In this document: positions 45,531 through 57,060 of the stretch, one piece after another
Position numbering within the stretch: the stretch's first letter is position 1
Layout of the letters: each line of letters begins with the position of its first letter
Assembly (NCBI GenBank): GCA_038030265.1
Contig: CM075941.1
Location: 14,198,001 to 14,262,000 of the forward strand
Direction of reading: 5' to 3'
From: Corythucha ciliata
Lineage: Eukaryota; Arthropoda; Insecta; Hemiptera; Tingidae
DNA: 64,000 bases
Position numbers and translations under genes: made by a program
Notes under the pieces: generated by a model
The model's database searches: none
Told to the model about the DNA's origin: nothing
Seen by the model: the letters and a program-made list of their open reading frames with translations, nothing else

Positions 45531-48500
45531 ATATATATATATATTCATACAGGTCGGGTAGACTGAAATTCGTAGAAAGGAGCCAGCTCGTTGTCTAGCC
45601 GTCCAACAAGGCGCGAATTATTTCAATTTGCGCCATCAGAATAGCGCTTTCTTAGGGCTCAATAGAATATTTAGCTATACTATATTTGCTGATCACTAGG
45701 AATCGTTCCATTCTCCAGGTCAGATGAACTGAAAATGGCTGAAAGAAACAAAATCGCTGATGTCAATCGTTTATCAAAACTCCTTTTCACGCACCCAAAT
45801 TCATGAACATATAGAACATAAAAATCTTCATTTTTCCGTATTTAAATCTTTTCGGGGGCCCCGACTGATGGCGGACCCGGGGTGGTCCGCAGAGAAAAGT
45901 CCACTAAATATTTTTATTTTTGAAAGAGGAAAACGCGCATGATTGCTTTTGATTCATACTCTTAGCCAAATTGTCTGGTTTGTTGGTTGAATGTTCTGGA
46001 TATGTGAAGTTCGAGACCTCAGAAGAATAAATAAAAAGCGTCTCTCATCGCAAAACCATTTGTGCAAGAAGCTTGGGTCAATACAGAACGCTGGTGTTCT
46101 GTGAATGTTCTAATTTTATCGTCATGCCATTTCGCCCAGGAAAAACTGGAAAACTTTGTTTCTTCCCCCCTCCCCACCCAATGCCCCCCCCCAACGACAA
46201 CCCTTCCACCCTATACAGCCTCATATAATACACTGTGGTGTTCATCGAAGACATTGTGCTCATTCCCTTTCCGCTGTTTTTATTTTTTCGGGGACTCTCT
46301 CCCATTGATTTCCGTTACAAAATCAGAAATTTCAGACCACAACATAAATAAAACTCTCTGCTGCCTCTCTCACAAGGCGACCCAAAAAAAAGAAGAAAAA
46401 AAAAAGCGGAAAGATTCAAGAAAAAGAGGACAACTATATACTCGTATAAGGGTCATTTACATGCCACCCCTAAACCATGCTTGTTTACTTACAAGGGGAA
46501 ACTGTAGGACTGGTTTGGGGGTGGGGGAGATCCTGAACTCATATAATTTATTTCCTTAAATGTTTCCCCATGTAGGAGGATCACCCTCGCCCCTTAAACC
46601 ATTATTTTCAAAGGCAATAAATTGTTTATGTAAGCGGCAAACAAATCGTTATAGCAGTGCGATGTTGTATGGTGGAGTGGTAGAGGGTAGGAAAAATTCA
46701 ATTTTTCAATGGTGTGGTGGTTTGTATGGTGGAAGGGGAAGGGTTGTAATTGGTGTTCCAGTGGTGCTCTCTAAACTAACCAATCAACTCAATTAAGAGT
46801 TTGCAATGTATTTTAATGATGATATAATGGTGGAGGAGGGGGGTAGATAAGAGAGTTTTCCTTTCAACTTCTTTTAATATTGGTATGGGACCCTTAAGTG
46901 CTCTTGGATGTCCTTCGATTCGAAGTAAGACACTAAATTTCGTTAAAATCAATCAAGACAAACAACTGGCACGTCAGGTGACGCCACGTGGCGTGTTATT
47001 ACGTGTTTCTACCTTAACATCGCTTCTAATAATGTTGTCTTAAAATCTATATACCTTGAGCTTTCGATATTGAGGCCCTGCGGATCGCATTACCAAGCCT
47101 CTTCCAACCTCAAAATGTTGTGCAACCTCAGGGTAATTAATTTGACAACGATAAATTCACAATGAATTTTTGTTAAAAGAAAAGAAAAGAAAACCCACTC
47201 CTTTAGGGACCTCTGTAGAGGTGGACGGATGGGTGAAATACTTAAAAATATAAAATGTTATCCCCGGGCAAAACTTCACGTCACGTCGTTCAAGCAATTA
47301 CATTTCTGTTGACTCATTTTAAACGACTAAGAGAGGCTCTTAACCTCCCCTCCTCTTCCAGAAATAATAGACGGGCGAAGAAAAGCCGGACCTCTAAATT
47401 ACAGCGGAAAGTACGGTGGAGGTGTTCGTTGTGAAGGGGGGGGGGGTTGTAAGAAAAAGAGAGAAATAAAATGAACGCTGTCGTTTTCGAATTAAATAAA
47501 TAAGGACGCGTTCTTGAGACAAAACAGTTGAAAGACGCTCAATTTAATATAGCTAAAGCGAAGCGCAAATATTTAGTAAAACAAAAATAAAAACCGTATT
47601 TTAATATTTAAAATTGTTAAATAATTATTGAAATATATAAGTAGGTATCTATTTTAATATTTTAACTTTCATTACGACCCGTACAAAATGAAGCTTCTAC
47701 GTATAATAACGCTTTCATTTTGTACAACTTATAGGCTTACTGTGGGCTACAGGGATAATGCCCCACTCACGTCTCACCGTGAACAAAGACGGTCACGGGT
47801 GGTTTGACTAAGGATCGTTGGTGAGAGGGAGGGGGTTAATTGTCTTATTTCGTGCAAATAAAACCCGAGAAGTTCCTCTCGTAATTCTCGCTTATGTAAA
47901 ATCCCATTGTTTGATATACTTGAAGAAAACTTGAAAATTTAACCGTTTAATCCCATTGAATGTACGAAAGTGTTTGTTGAGGGGGGGGGGGCATTAAAAG
48001 AGGCAAGGGCGTAGCCTTGTCCATGAGCTAGGGAACGAACACTCGTTTTCTGATGACGATCAAAGCTCCCTCCACTCCCCAAAGCCACCAGGAATTTCTT
48101 CAGTTCCCAATTACTCTATTCATTTTATATTGCTGTTGTTCCGCCCCCCCTCACCACCCCTTAACTAATATCGTTTACTCTAGACTGTAGACTTTTCAAA
48201 CAGTACCACCTGCGCTCACTTATTTAGCGAGAAAATGTACAGAGCTCCCAAGACTGAAAAAAATTTATTCGACTCAACATAGTTTCTTCACTCCCCCTCC
48301 ACTCACAAGTTACCAATATATCGCGATACTTTACCGCCGGCCTGTATAGTAATAATGTAGGCCAAAAGAAAATGGAGAGAGAGAAAGTGTATACGCACTT
48401 ATACGGTACAAACTAACTTGGCACCTGCTGTAGAAGAAAAAAATTCCGTGCTCCGAGGAAACAATCGTGCAGTTTGAAACATGCCCGCGGGGATATTTTT

Positions 48501-49100
48501 TTATATGAGAAGCTTAAGGAAGCGTAGTAATGACGGGGAAGGGGGAGACGTTGCTTCAAGCTTTAAAATGGCTTTAAAGAAATCAATTAAACTTTAAAAG
48601 AAATAATTGAATTCGGTGAAAACAATTAAGCTCGCCAAATTCCACGCAAGAAAAGTTTTTATAACGAAGACGCTTAATGGTGCGTGGCTGAATATTATCT
48701 AACGAATCTAACGCTGTTTAATCCTCGGGTTTCATAAAATCGATTTTTGTGTATGTGTGCACAGTTTTTTTTTTCGACGCTTCAAATAGCATTTTGAACT
48801 TGAACGACGACGTGTAGCATTAAAGACGAAGCGCCCAAAAACGCAAGAGTTGCATTGCCGGAGCGGCAAACCTTCAACCGAAAATCTGTTTCAATTTCTG
48901 GCTCCCCTCGTCGTTTTGCGGGGCAATTTCAACTATTTTAGGCAATTTTTTCAACGCGTTATACCTAGGCCGGACGCGGTTATTTACAAGTCTCTCGTAA
49001 CTTTTCGAACTTTTAGCACCGGAACTTGCCCCCATATAGCGTAACTTCTCAATTTTAGTCGCAAAGTTATAAAGGTTCATTCAAAACAGCGTTACGAGTG
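45531..49100. other. Long intergenic stretch, no gene recognised
   Basis: Contains a short (AT)n run, G-runs at 47438 and 47983, and low-complexity open frames (e.g. 46062-46559, rich in Lys, Thr and Pro) that show no family. Nothing is supported as a gene. Confidence 0.45.
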
Positions 49101-49114
49101 TCTCGCACAATATA

Positions 49115-49640
49115 GTGAGTTGTGGGGGTGGCAAGAGCCACCCCCCGCATTTATTTTTTGATAACAACGAGCCAAAAAACGCGAAATTTGCCTTTCTAAA
49201 GAGCCACCACCAAAACTTATTTATTGAAAAGCCAACAAAGGTTTTAAGAGAGTCAAATCTGCGAAATATACACTTCAGGGGGCTGAACCCTCGGAATTTG
49301 ATGTTTTATGAAGCCAACCAAACCCATGAAAATTGTTGATTTAAGAATCAAAAACTGAGAAAACCGTTTATACGCGAATAAAATGGAAAAACGCCAATTT
49401 TGCCTAATTTACGAGTGAAATGTTGTAAAAATCGGCATTTGAATGGTAATCCATTGCTGAAATTAAGAAAAACCGCTAATTTGTGGGGGACATTGGAGAA
49501 ACCCCCTCCGCTAATGTACTGTTTTTGGGGAAAAAATCGGCTGAAATCTGGGGGAAAAAACGAGAATTCTTTGGTAAAAGTGAAAAAACTTGCCATTTGA
49601 CGCAGAAATCGAGAAAAACGCAAATTCGCGACTACAAAAG
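49115..49640. repeat. Family E units followed by family A units (minus)
   Basis: From 49150 to 49340 units resemble GAGCCAAAAAACGCGAAATTTG; from 49345 to 49640 they become family A in minus orientation (AAACTGAGAAAACCG, GAGAAAAACGCAAATTCGCG). A perfect 9-bp hairpin GGGGGTGGC-AAGA-GCCACCCCC lies near 49124-49146. A transposon-type terminus follows immediately at 49644. Confidence 0.6.
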
Positions 49641-49643
49641 AGA

Positions 49644-49660
49644 CAGGGGTGTAGCCAGCG
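49644..49660 (+). other. Transposon-terminus-like motif
   Basis: CAGGGGTGTAGCCAGCG directly follows the family A units and is followed by GGTGGGCAG, the arrangement seen at 40168. Confidence 0.4.
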
Positions 49661-50140
49661 CTTGATCTAGAGGTGGGCAGTTTCCTTTGGGAAAATTTCA
49701 GATGTACCATTGTCTTTTTGCAGGCGTGTATTCGGGGATGCGCGACCTGGGAATCGTCAATTCATGATCACCCAGATACTGAATTTGCACAGAAACGGTA
49801 ATTATCCATTGAAAATTTTTCTGCTGGAAAACTGTCGTTTGTATAGCCTTCTATTCCGGATTATCTGTCTGGAAACTGATAACTTTTGCCTCAAGAAATT
49901 GATGCTTAATCGGCCTGTACCTCAAATTTCAGTCCCCTGAGGCGCCAATCTGCGGTAATGTAGTCCCTCAAACCCTCAAAGCGAATAGTTGAGCGAATAG
50001 TTGATCGTCAGGAACTCACACAGGCCTGGAAACTGCCAAGTGGCAGTCCTCGCAACAAGCGCGAACCGCTGTTAAAAGCAGTGGATTTCTAGACAATAGG
50101 AAAATAAACCTTTTGCAAAGAAAAGAGAAAACCGAATGAC

Positions 50141-50172
<32 letters not shown>

Positions 50173-50309
50173 TTAAATTAACATGTGCGAAAGTGTTGCT
50201 TCAAAATTGTTTCCAACAGCATACCTCTTGGTCTTGGAAAAGGGACAGGGACTGATTGAGCTGGCATTTCCCCTCCCATCAGCCTATAGCGCAGGTGGCT
50301 GATGACGTT
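49661..50309. other. Mixed intergenic sequence with a (TTA)n microsatellite
   Basis: No gene. A TTA triplet run occupies about 50144-50173. Some family C-like phrases (GGAAACTGATAACTTTTGCC) occur before it. Confidence 0.5.
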
Positions 50310-50760
50310 TTAAGTAGTTTCTAAGCCCACAAAAGTGGTGATTTAGTGAACAATACCCGCCAAAATGATTTTTTAGCGTGAAAAATCCGTTAAATGTTTT
50401 CTAGCGAGCCAAATAAGCTGTCGAATCAACGAAAATGGTATGTTAGTGGGCAAAATACCGAAAAACTGAGTTTTTGCCGCCCAAAAATCCAGAGAGCCGA
50501 ATCCGGAAAATTGTTTTCACTCAAATCATTTGTTAGCGAGTGTAACGCTCGAAAATTGCTTTTTAGTGTGCCAGAGCCAAACAAAAAAAATTGTATAGTG
50601 AGAAAAACCCGTGAAATTGGTTTTTAGAGAGCGATATTCAAGAAATTGTTTTTATTGTGGATGAAACCAGGTGAAATCGGGTTTTACAGAGCAAAAAATT
50701 AGCGTAATCGTTCTCTGAAATACAGGCTCATCCAGTAAAATTGGTTTGCTGGCAAAAAAA
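50310..50760. repeat. Family E degenerate ~33-bp array
   Basis: Units resemble AGCGAGCCAAATACCGNNAAAATTGGTTTTTAG. The same family recurs at about 52110-52310. Confidence 0.65.
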
Positions 50761-50764
50761 AAAA

Positions 50765-51790
50765 AAATCCCCGAAATTAGACAATTTCTTCATAATATTG
50801 TCAATTTGCTCATAAAATTGACAATTACCACAAACATTCAGCAATTCGCGTTGAAAAAATTCAAGTTTGAAGCCCAAATAAACGACAGCCAGCTACTTTA
50901 TTAACAATTGTCACCGAAAGGACAATTGCCGATCGAGTCATTGGGCAAAATTAATAAGTCGAGAGACTAAAAATAAAACTATTGAGGATAAATTACAATT
51001 TCCTCGGAAAATAGACAGTTTCCTCACAGAAGGGGCAGGGGGGTTTCCTCATAGAATTTACGTTTCCTTTGAAAAACTTATAATTTCCTCATAAAATTGA
51101 AGAAAAAAAAAAAAAAAAAAAACATAAAATTAATCATTTTCTTATATTTCCGACAATTTCCCTAGATAATTAAGAATTTCAGCCTCAAATTGACAATTCG
51201 CTGATAAAAATAACCATTTTCAAGTAAAACTGCCAATTTTCTCATGAAATTTACAATTTCTTCTCGAAATTAAAAATTTCCTAATCAAACTGGCAATGTA
51301 CTAAAAAATGACAATTTCCTTACAACATGGAAGTAAAAATTGACAATTTATTCACAAAATTGGCAGTTTCCGCGTAGAATGTACAGTTTTATCATAAAAT
51401 TGAAAATTATTTCATAAAATTGACAAAAAATTCATAAAATTGACTAACTTTCTTATAATTCCAACAATTTCCATATAAATTGACACTTTCTGCATCAGAT
51501 TGACAATTCCCTTGTAAAATTGACAATTTACTAAATAAAAATGACAATTTCATCATAAAATTGACAATTTCATCACAAAATTGACAATATCCTCTTAGAA
51601 CTGACGATTTACTCATTGAAGTGACTCCTTTTAAACTAAAAATGTCTTCATAATTCAACCTGACTCTGACATAGACGATTCCCCTTAAAATTGCAAGTTT
51701 TCTCATAAAAACAAACATTGTTCTTATAAAATTAACAATTTCTGCGTCAAACTGACAAGTTTTTTCACCATACAAATTCCAATATCTTAA
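50765..51790. repeat. Family F degenerate ~20-bp array
   Basis: The unit is about CTCATAAAATTGACAATTTC, repeated some 45-50 times with strong divergence. A poly(A) run lies at about 51105-51122. The open frame at 51407-51775 is made of array units. Confidence 0.8.
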
Positions 51791-52330
51791 TCAATACCAT
51801 AGTCGTAAAATGTCTGTTTTCTCGAATGTTGCGTTTTGCCCACAATGGTGCACTTCGTGTACATTTTATCCCTCGGAGCACCGCGGCCGTTTCGAATCAT
51901 ATTGCGACTTTTCTCTTAAATTTTACCCTTGGAGTGGCTTTTCACGTAAATTCCCCCAGAACGTATGGCGTTTCGCGCATACATTTCTCGGATTTTTCCC
52001 ACTGAACAGCCCAAACTTCGAGGATTTTTGTTGCCCAGCAAAGCAACAATTATTCGCCGGGTGAACCAATTCAGAGACCGACCGTGGTCTGACAATGAGT
52101 TGGGTGACCAGTGAAGTTGGTTTGCCCGCAGCCAAAATTCTCGATAAATTAATTCCATAGTGAGCCAGATCCGGGAAAATTTTTTTCGTTTGCGAGAAAA
52201 ATCCGCAAAATTTGGTATTTTAGAGAGCGAAATCGAAGAAATTAATTATTTGGCGAGTATCCGACCTGCGAATGTTTTTTTTTTTTTTTTTTTGTGCGAA
52301 AAATCAGTGAAACCGGTCATTAAAATTGTA
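51791..52330. repeat. Other loosely periodic units, then family E units
   Basis: 51830-52060 has weak periodicity around CACTTCGTGTACATTTTATCCC, similar in texture to 8480-8560. From about 52110 family E units return (GAGCCAGATCCGGGAAAATTT). A T-run lies at about 52278-52295. No gene. Confidence 0.4.
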
Positions 52331-52393
52331 ATTGGCCATGTCACCGTGGAGTTATTCAGATGTCCAGGTGGTTTTTATTTCTTTCTTGGTCTT

Positions 52394-52435
52394 GGTCTAA
52401 TCGATTTTCTGCCTGACTAGGCCATCATCAGGACC
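52394..52435 (-). ncRNA. Minimal hammerhead ribozyme at the 3' side of the Penelope-like element
   Basis: Read on the minus strand: GGTC, core CTGATGA, a stem II hairpin (GCCT-AGTC-AGGC within TGGCC...GGCA), core GAAA, a tiny stem III around ATCGAT, cleavage triplet TTA, then GACC pairing with GGTC. All invariant core bases are present. Very short stem III is the known form in Penelope-like elements, where dimers are thought to cut. Confidence 0.68.
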
Positions 52436-52563
52436 ATTATTAAAATATTGTTATTCTTTTCTCCGAAGAGAACTAGATGGGTGGTGTAGCGGAGGTAAAC
52501 GAATTAAATGAAATAAAAACGTTAAGAGGACGTCTCTCCGCGATGTTTTTCCTTTATTTAACA

Positions 52564-52598
52564 GTACCTTTCGGTCACTTGGTAACCATTCTCAACTG
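52564..52598 (-). ncRNA. Degenerate hammerhead-like hairpin
   Basis: On the minus strand a six-pair stem GGTTAC-CAA-GTGACC is followed by GAAA, as stem II of a hammerhead, but the expected CTGANGA is replaced by TTGAGAA. Probably a decayed second ribozyme copy of the same element class. Confidence 0.35.
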
Positions 52599-54043
52599 AA
52601 ATTTTTAATCATACTAATCCTAGGAGAACATCATAAATAAATAAAATAGACAAATAGCTGTACTTTACAATACAAACTTCCACTTGGGACCACCCCGTCA
52701 ACGATTTCGTCAATACTTAAACCAAACAAATAATGATCAAATTAACGAATAAATAAATAAATATATAAACAAAAATACCTTTAAAAAACTAATTATATGA
52801 AATACAGGGGTAAAGGCAAACAGTCCCGCTGGAACTCTAAGATAAAACTGACTGCATTTGCTGTTTAGGAATTCTCTCCGATGGTAAAGTGTCTATCACT
52901 GAAAGCAGTGGTGAGAGGGAACACTCAAACCTTTCATTAAGGCACGCCTCTGAATCCCTGAGCTCCCTGTAAATTAATAGGTTTTCCAATGAATTGAGCA
53001 GTCCCACATGACTCTCGCAGAGCAGGACTTGCACCGTATGTCCGTGAAACCCACAAACGGCATTACAATGCGCAAAGAAGGCCAAGTCTCAGATGCTCCT
53101 TCCATCGAGTCTTGCAGTGCGACCGCAGTATAACTAGCCCCACAGCTACCACACTCAAGCCTATATACTTATATATACGGAACATGTCCTGCAATCAGCG
53201 TGCTACCGGGTGTCGTTCCGCTGTGGAAACACACTGAAAAGCTCAATCAGCCATGGGAAGGATCGTGTTCCGATCGAGGAAAAGAGTGATGTCGGTAGCA
53301 GTCGGCTTTCTGTATATGCTAAACTGAATTGTCTCACGGTTCCTCTTGAGGGTAAGACTAAGAAAATTCAAGGTGCCCTCCTCCTCTTTGTCCACAGTGA
53401 ACTTTATGTGTGGTGAAAGGGAGTTCAAGTATTGCAGAAAGGATTCAAGCTTTCCATCATCCCCCACGAAAGCGCAAACCACGTCGTCGACGTACCGTGC
53501 CCGCAAAACAAGACGTGATCCTTCCAGCATTGCTGATCTAGGACATAATTTTCTTTCAAAATTATCCATATAAATTTCCGCACTCAATGGCGACAGCGGG
53601 AACCCGTAGCGAGACCCTTGTCCTGTTTGTAAAATTTAGAGTTAAACTTAAGATAATTTTGACTCAAACACAACCGAAAAGCCTCCATGAGCTCCTCCCC
53701 CAGCAGCTTCTCCTTACATTTGATATCAATGATAGAGGTTGCTAAATCGAGTACTTCATACGGAGGAATACTAGGATAGGTTAGTTACATCGAAGCTGAC
53801 GAACCGGCACGAATCATTCAATTTCACTTGACGCAGCCTATCTATAAGTTCGATACTGTTCTTAATCCCATGCCTAGCGCTGACACCAGTTAGCCGTTTA
53901 AATTCAGTGTTAACTTTTTTGGAGAGCAGCTCAGATGGCGATCCGCTGAACGAAACTGTGGGGCGCATTTTCAAATCACCTTTTTTATGAATTTTAGGCA
54001 AACCGTATAGTAATGGGGGCTGAAAATTACTCAATATACTAAG

Positions 54044-54348
54044 CTTATGTAATAATATCGATGACTCTCATTATTTGATCGCCGCACTCTGGGCTTTGCC
54101 CAGAACCTGCAGTCTCAAGAGAGAGAACACCCGGACGGTTATCTCATATATCATGCTTCGAACTGGCGACCTTCTCACGACCTTCCCTTCAGTTTTTCAC
54201 AATGTATTTTATGCTCCTTGTTCACTCTTAAAGAATTCACTTGAAATTCTAATTTCGCCTGTAATTCGTCGTAACAGTTGCAATAAATGATATTAACCAT
54301 TTGTCGGCTATTAATTACAGCCACGCAAATTAGGTAGAGTGAACTCAC
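54044..54348 (-). other. Probable spliceosomal intron in the Penelope-like element
   Basis: On the minus strand GTGAGTTC after GGGCAAATAAGT gives a strong donor, and ACATAAG before CTTAGTATATTG an acceptor. Removing 305 nt joins GQIS to LSILSNFQPPLLYGLPKIHK in phase 0. Penelope-like elements are known to keep introns. Confidence 0.5.
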
Positions 54349-54500
54349 ACTTATTTGCCCGTTTCTCCATTTCTTTTTCACCATTTCTTTAGCCTTCTTT
54401 AAAAAAGAGGTGGTAGGGTCTCTTGCGATTTCCTCGAAGCGGTTGTCCATCAGAAACTGTTCAGTGCGTTTTACGTAGGTAGTCCTCTTTTTTCGTTAGA

Positions 54501-55799
54501 GAGTTTTAGCAATCTCTTCCGCTAGCGCTAACTGTAACGCTATTCATTACCGTGTTGGACTTAGCGTGTGAGCTTACTGATCAGTTTTAGCAAGATATTT
54601 ATACGCTAAATCAAGAACTGTACGTTATTTATGTTTACCAGTGAGGTTATCCTTACCTAAAGTTTTGTTTTCGCGCTGTTCCCACGAATAGACTAAAGTT
54701 GGTTTAAATTTTAAATTTTTCGTTGAATTATCTGTGATGAAAATCTCGGGGTAAACTAGAAAAACACGCCCTAAGCACGGCTTCAAAGTAAGCTTCACAG
54801 GTTATAACAGCCCGATGGGTACTATTGGCGATTCAGATTAACCAAATGCGCTCTGGTGGCGGCCCCACCGAAGTAAGAAGAGCGGTAGACTTTCCATAGG
54901 CTCTTATGAGAAAACGCAGTTTTTGTTCTTTTTTATGAGTTTTTAGGATTTTTAAAGTTCATTTCTTTGAAATATTAGTTGGTATTACTACCGAATATTA
55001 ACAATAAAACTCACCGTCGAGAAATAATTGAGATAAAATGAAAGAACTCGCGGTGAGAAAATGATGCCGTTTTCCATTTACCGGCTGCGAGAGAGATTTT
55101 TCCTCCCGTCCTTGATGAATGATGGAAAAATCCCCCTACCCTATGCAGAATATTGTGCAAATGAAAAACGCAAGAAGTTTTCAACTATCTTTGCGAATTT
55201 CCGGTTAAGAAGGGTTGTTCAGCCCCAAAAACAGACTGTCCTTAACCAAATATTATGTAATTTTCCCCAACAAGGGTGTGTTTATCAATGCACTTATTCT
55301 ACAGACAAAGCTGGGACAAGTCTGGTTGCTATGGGCCTTTTGGTAAACTGTAATGCAAAGTTCTCCGAGCTATTACATGAGAAATCCGGTGATTGATAAA
55401 CCCACCCTGCACGGTGTAAATATCCATCACAGTTGGGGGTCTAATTCACCTCCAGTAGGCACAGGAAGTTAATTAAAGGAGTTATTAATAAAAGGTTTTC
55501 TGTATGAAATTTTTACTAGTCACATTTGAAACTTTTTGAGACTCAAATGCCTTGTTTGAATTGAACAAGCTGGAACAAGTCGGATTATGGATAAGTGGTA
55601 GTTTTTTATCCAAGTGGTTAAGTTTTCAAGTAAAATCAGCGCATTAAAAGACGCGATTTCATGAGTTTACCCTACTCTGCAAAGAAAGCGAATTTCATCC
55701 TAGAAACTGACTGTGCTCACATTAAAAGGGACAATATGTTGCACGAAGAACTTCCACTTTTGCCGGTTAAACGATCGGTGTAGCCTTCTAATGGATAAA
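54501..55799. other. Intergenic, no gene recognised
   Basis: A 111-residue open frame at 55061-55396 contains no motif I recognise. No RNA gene seen. The part next to 54500 may include Penelope-like leader sequence. Confidence 0.4.
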
Positions 55800-57060
55800 A
55801 GCTGTCAATTCTTGAATTAACGATTTGTCTCCATTTTAGCCGCGAATTAGCGATTTTCCTTGCAAATAATTTGTGTTTTTTCTGATTTGAGCCGCTAATG
55901 AGCCATGTGATTATTGCCCGTGAATTAGCGCTAAATTTTCTAATTTTAGCCACGAAGTTGTCTCAAGAAACCGCGACTTGCCATTTGCTCTATTCAACCC
56001 AGCAAATGTTTTCAATTTTACGCGGTAAACATCCATTTTTTCCTGACTTCAGCCGCAAATTAGCGATTTTCATCAGTCTATCAGCTAATTAAGGATTTTT
56101 CTACGTTTCATCAACGAATTAAAAGTTCCCCCAATTTTCATCGCGAACTACCCAACGCTTTTTCTGAAATTTGGCCGCGGATTAGCGATTTTTTTCACTT
56201 TCTGGCACGAAGTTACGATCAGAAGCCGCAAATTGACGTTTTCTCTACTTAATCCACGAATCTGTCAATTTTATTGATAAATTATCAAGTTTTCACCCAT
56301 GTTAGCCGTGAATTATAGCGATTTATCTGAATTTTGCAGTGAGTTCGTATTTTTCTTTATTTCATCCGCTAATTAGCGATTTTTCTCAATTGCATCCATG
56401 AATTAGCAACTTTTATTAATTTCAGCTCCGGCTTAGCGATTTGCTTCGCTTGCTTTTAGCTATGAATTAGCGTTTTTTCGCAGTTTGAGCCACGAACTTG
56501 CCTTCAGAAGCTCAAAATTTTCGTTTCCTTACATCTAGCATCTGGGCGCTTTTATTTATTTATTCGTCACGTTAGCCGTGAATACGGGATTTTGACTGCT
56601 AAAGAGCGATTTCCCACAATTGTATCCGTGAACTAGCACTTTTCTTAATTTTCCCCACGAATTAGCTTTTTTTTTTCACTTTTAGCAATGAATTAGCGTT
56701 TTTTCAGATTGAGCCACGAACTTCCGTTCTGAATAAGCCGAGAATTCATGTTTTCGTAATTTTAGGGGCGAATTAGCGCTTTTTTTCATTGGCGAATTAT
56801 TGATTTTTCACAATTTTATCCGTTAATTAGCGTTTTTCATAATTTTAAACGCTAATGACTGTAATTTACACTTTATCCGCGATTTTAAGGCTTTTTCTAA
56901 ATTTTTGCTGTGAAGTTTTCTTAACTTTATCCGTGATTTAGCACTTTTTCTTATTTATGGCCGAGAATCAGTTTTTTTTTCTCAATAATTTCAGCCGTTA
57001 ATTAGCCATTTATCTCAATTTCAGTCCCCAATTAGCCTTATTTTCCGTTTTGGTCTGGAT
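55800..57060 (+). repeat. Family A array, plus orientation, longest plus copy
   Basis: About 40 units (GAATTAGCGATTTTTCTCAATT..ATCC) with at least three copies of the CCACGAACTTGCCTTCAGAAG monomer (56210, 56485, 56712). It suggests a higher-order repeat of several monomers, roughly 230-280 bp apart. Confidence 0.82.

Larger units (their letters stand above)
52394..54500 (-). pseudogene. Penelope-like retroelement (YVDD reverse transcriptase with GIY-YIG remnant)
   Basis: On the minus strand, reading from 54497: an N-terminal part (DPTTSFLKKAKEMVKKKWRNGQIS), a probable intron, then PPLLYGLPKIHKKG..MRPTVSFSGSP, FVSFDVTNL, YLKFN..FYKQ, GFPLSPLSAEIYM, the catalytic RYVDDVVCAF, and FLSLTLKRN..FSIYRKPTATD. 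Past 53243 a GIY-YIG-type endonuclease remnant appears in shifted frames (YRLECGSCGASY, TRWKEHL, GHTVQVLLCESH..LLNSLENLLIY). This domain order is diagnostic of Penelope-like elements with an endonuclease. Several frameshifts (near 53775, 53600 and 53200-53100) make it inactive. A hammerhead motif closes its 3' side, as known for this class. Confidence 0.92.

Noticed and set aside
46062..46559. 165-residue open frame
   Set aside because: Lys-, Pro- and Thr-rich low-complexity translation, overlapped by an antisense frame; no splice-site support or family resemblance.
51407..51775. 122-residue open frame
   Set aside because: It is a translation of ~20-bp family F array units, which avoid stops in one frame by their repeat sequence.
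55061..55396. 111-residue open frame of fairly normal composition
   Set aside because: No motif or family recognised and no clear promoter, splice or poly(A) context. It could be an exon, but there is nothing to support that.
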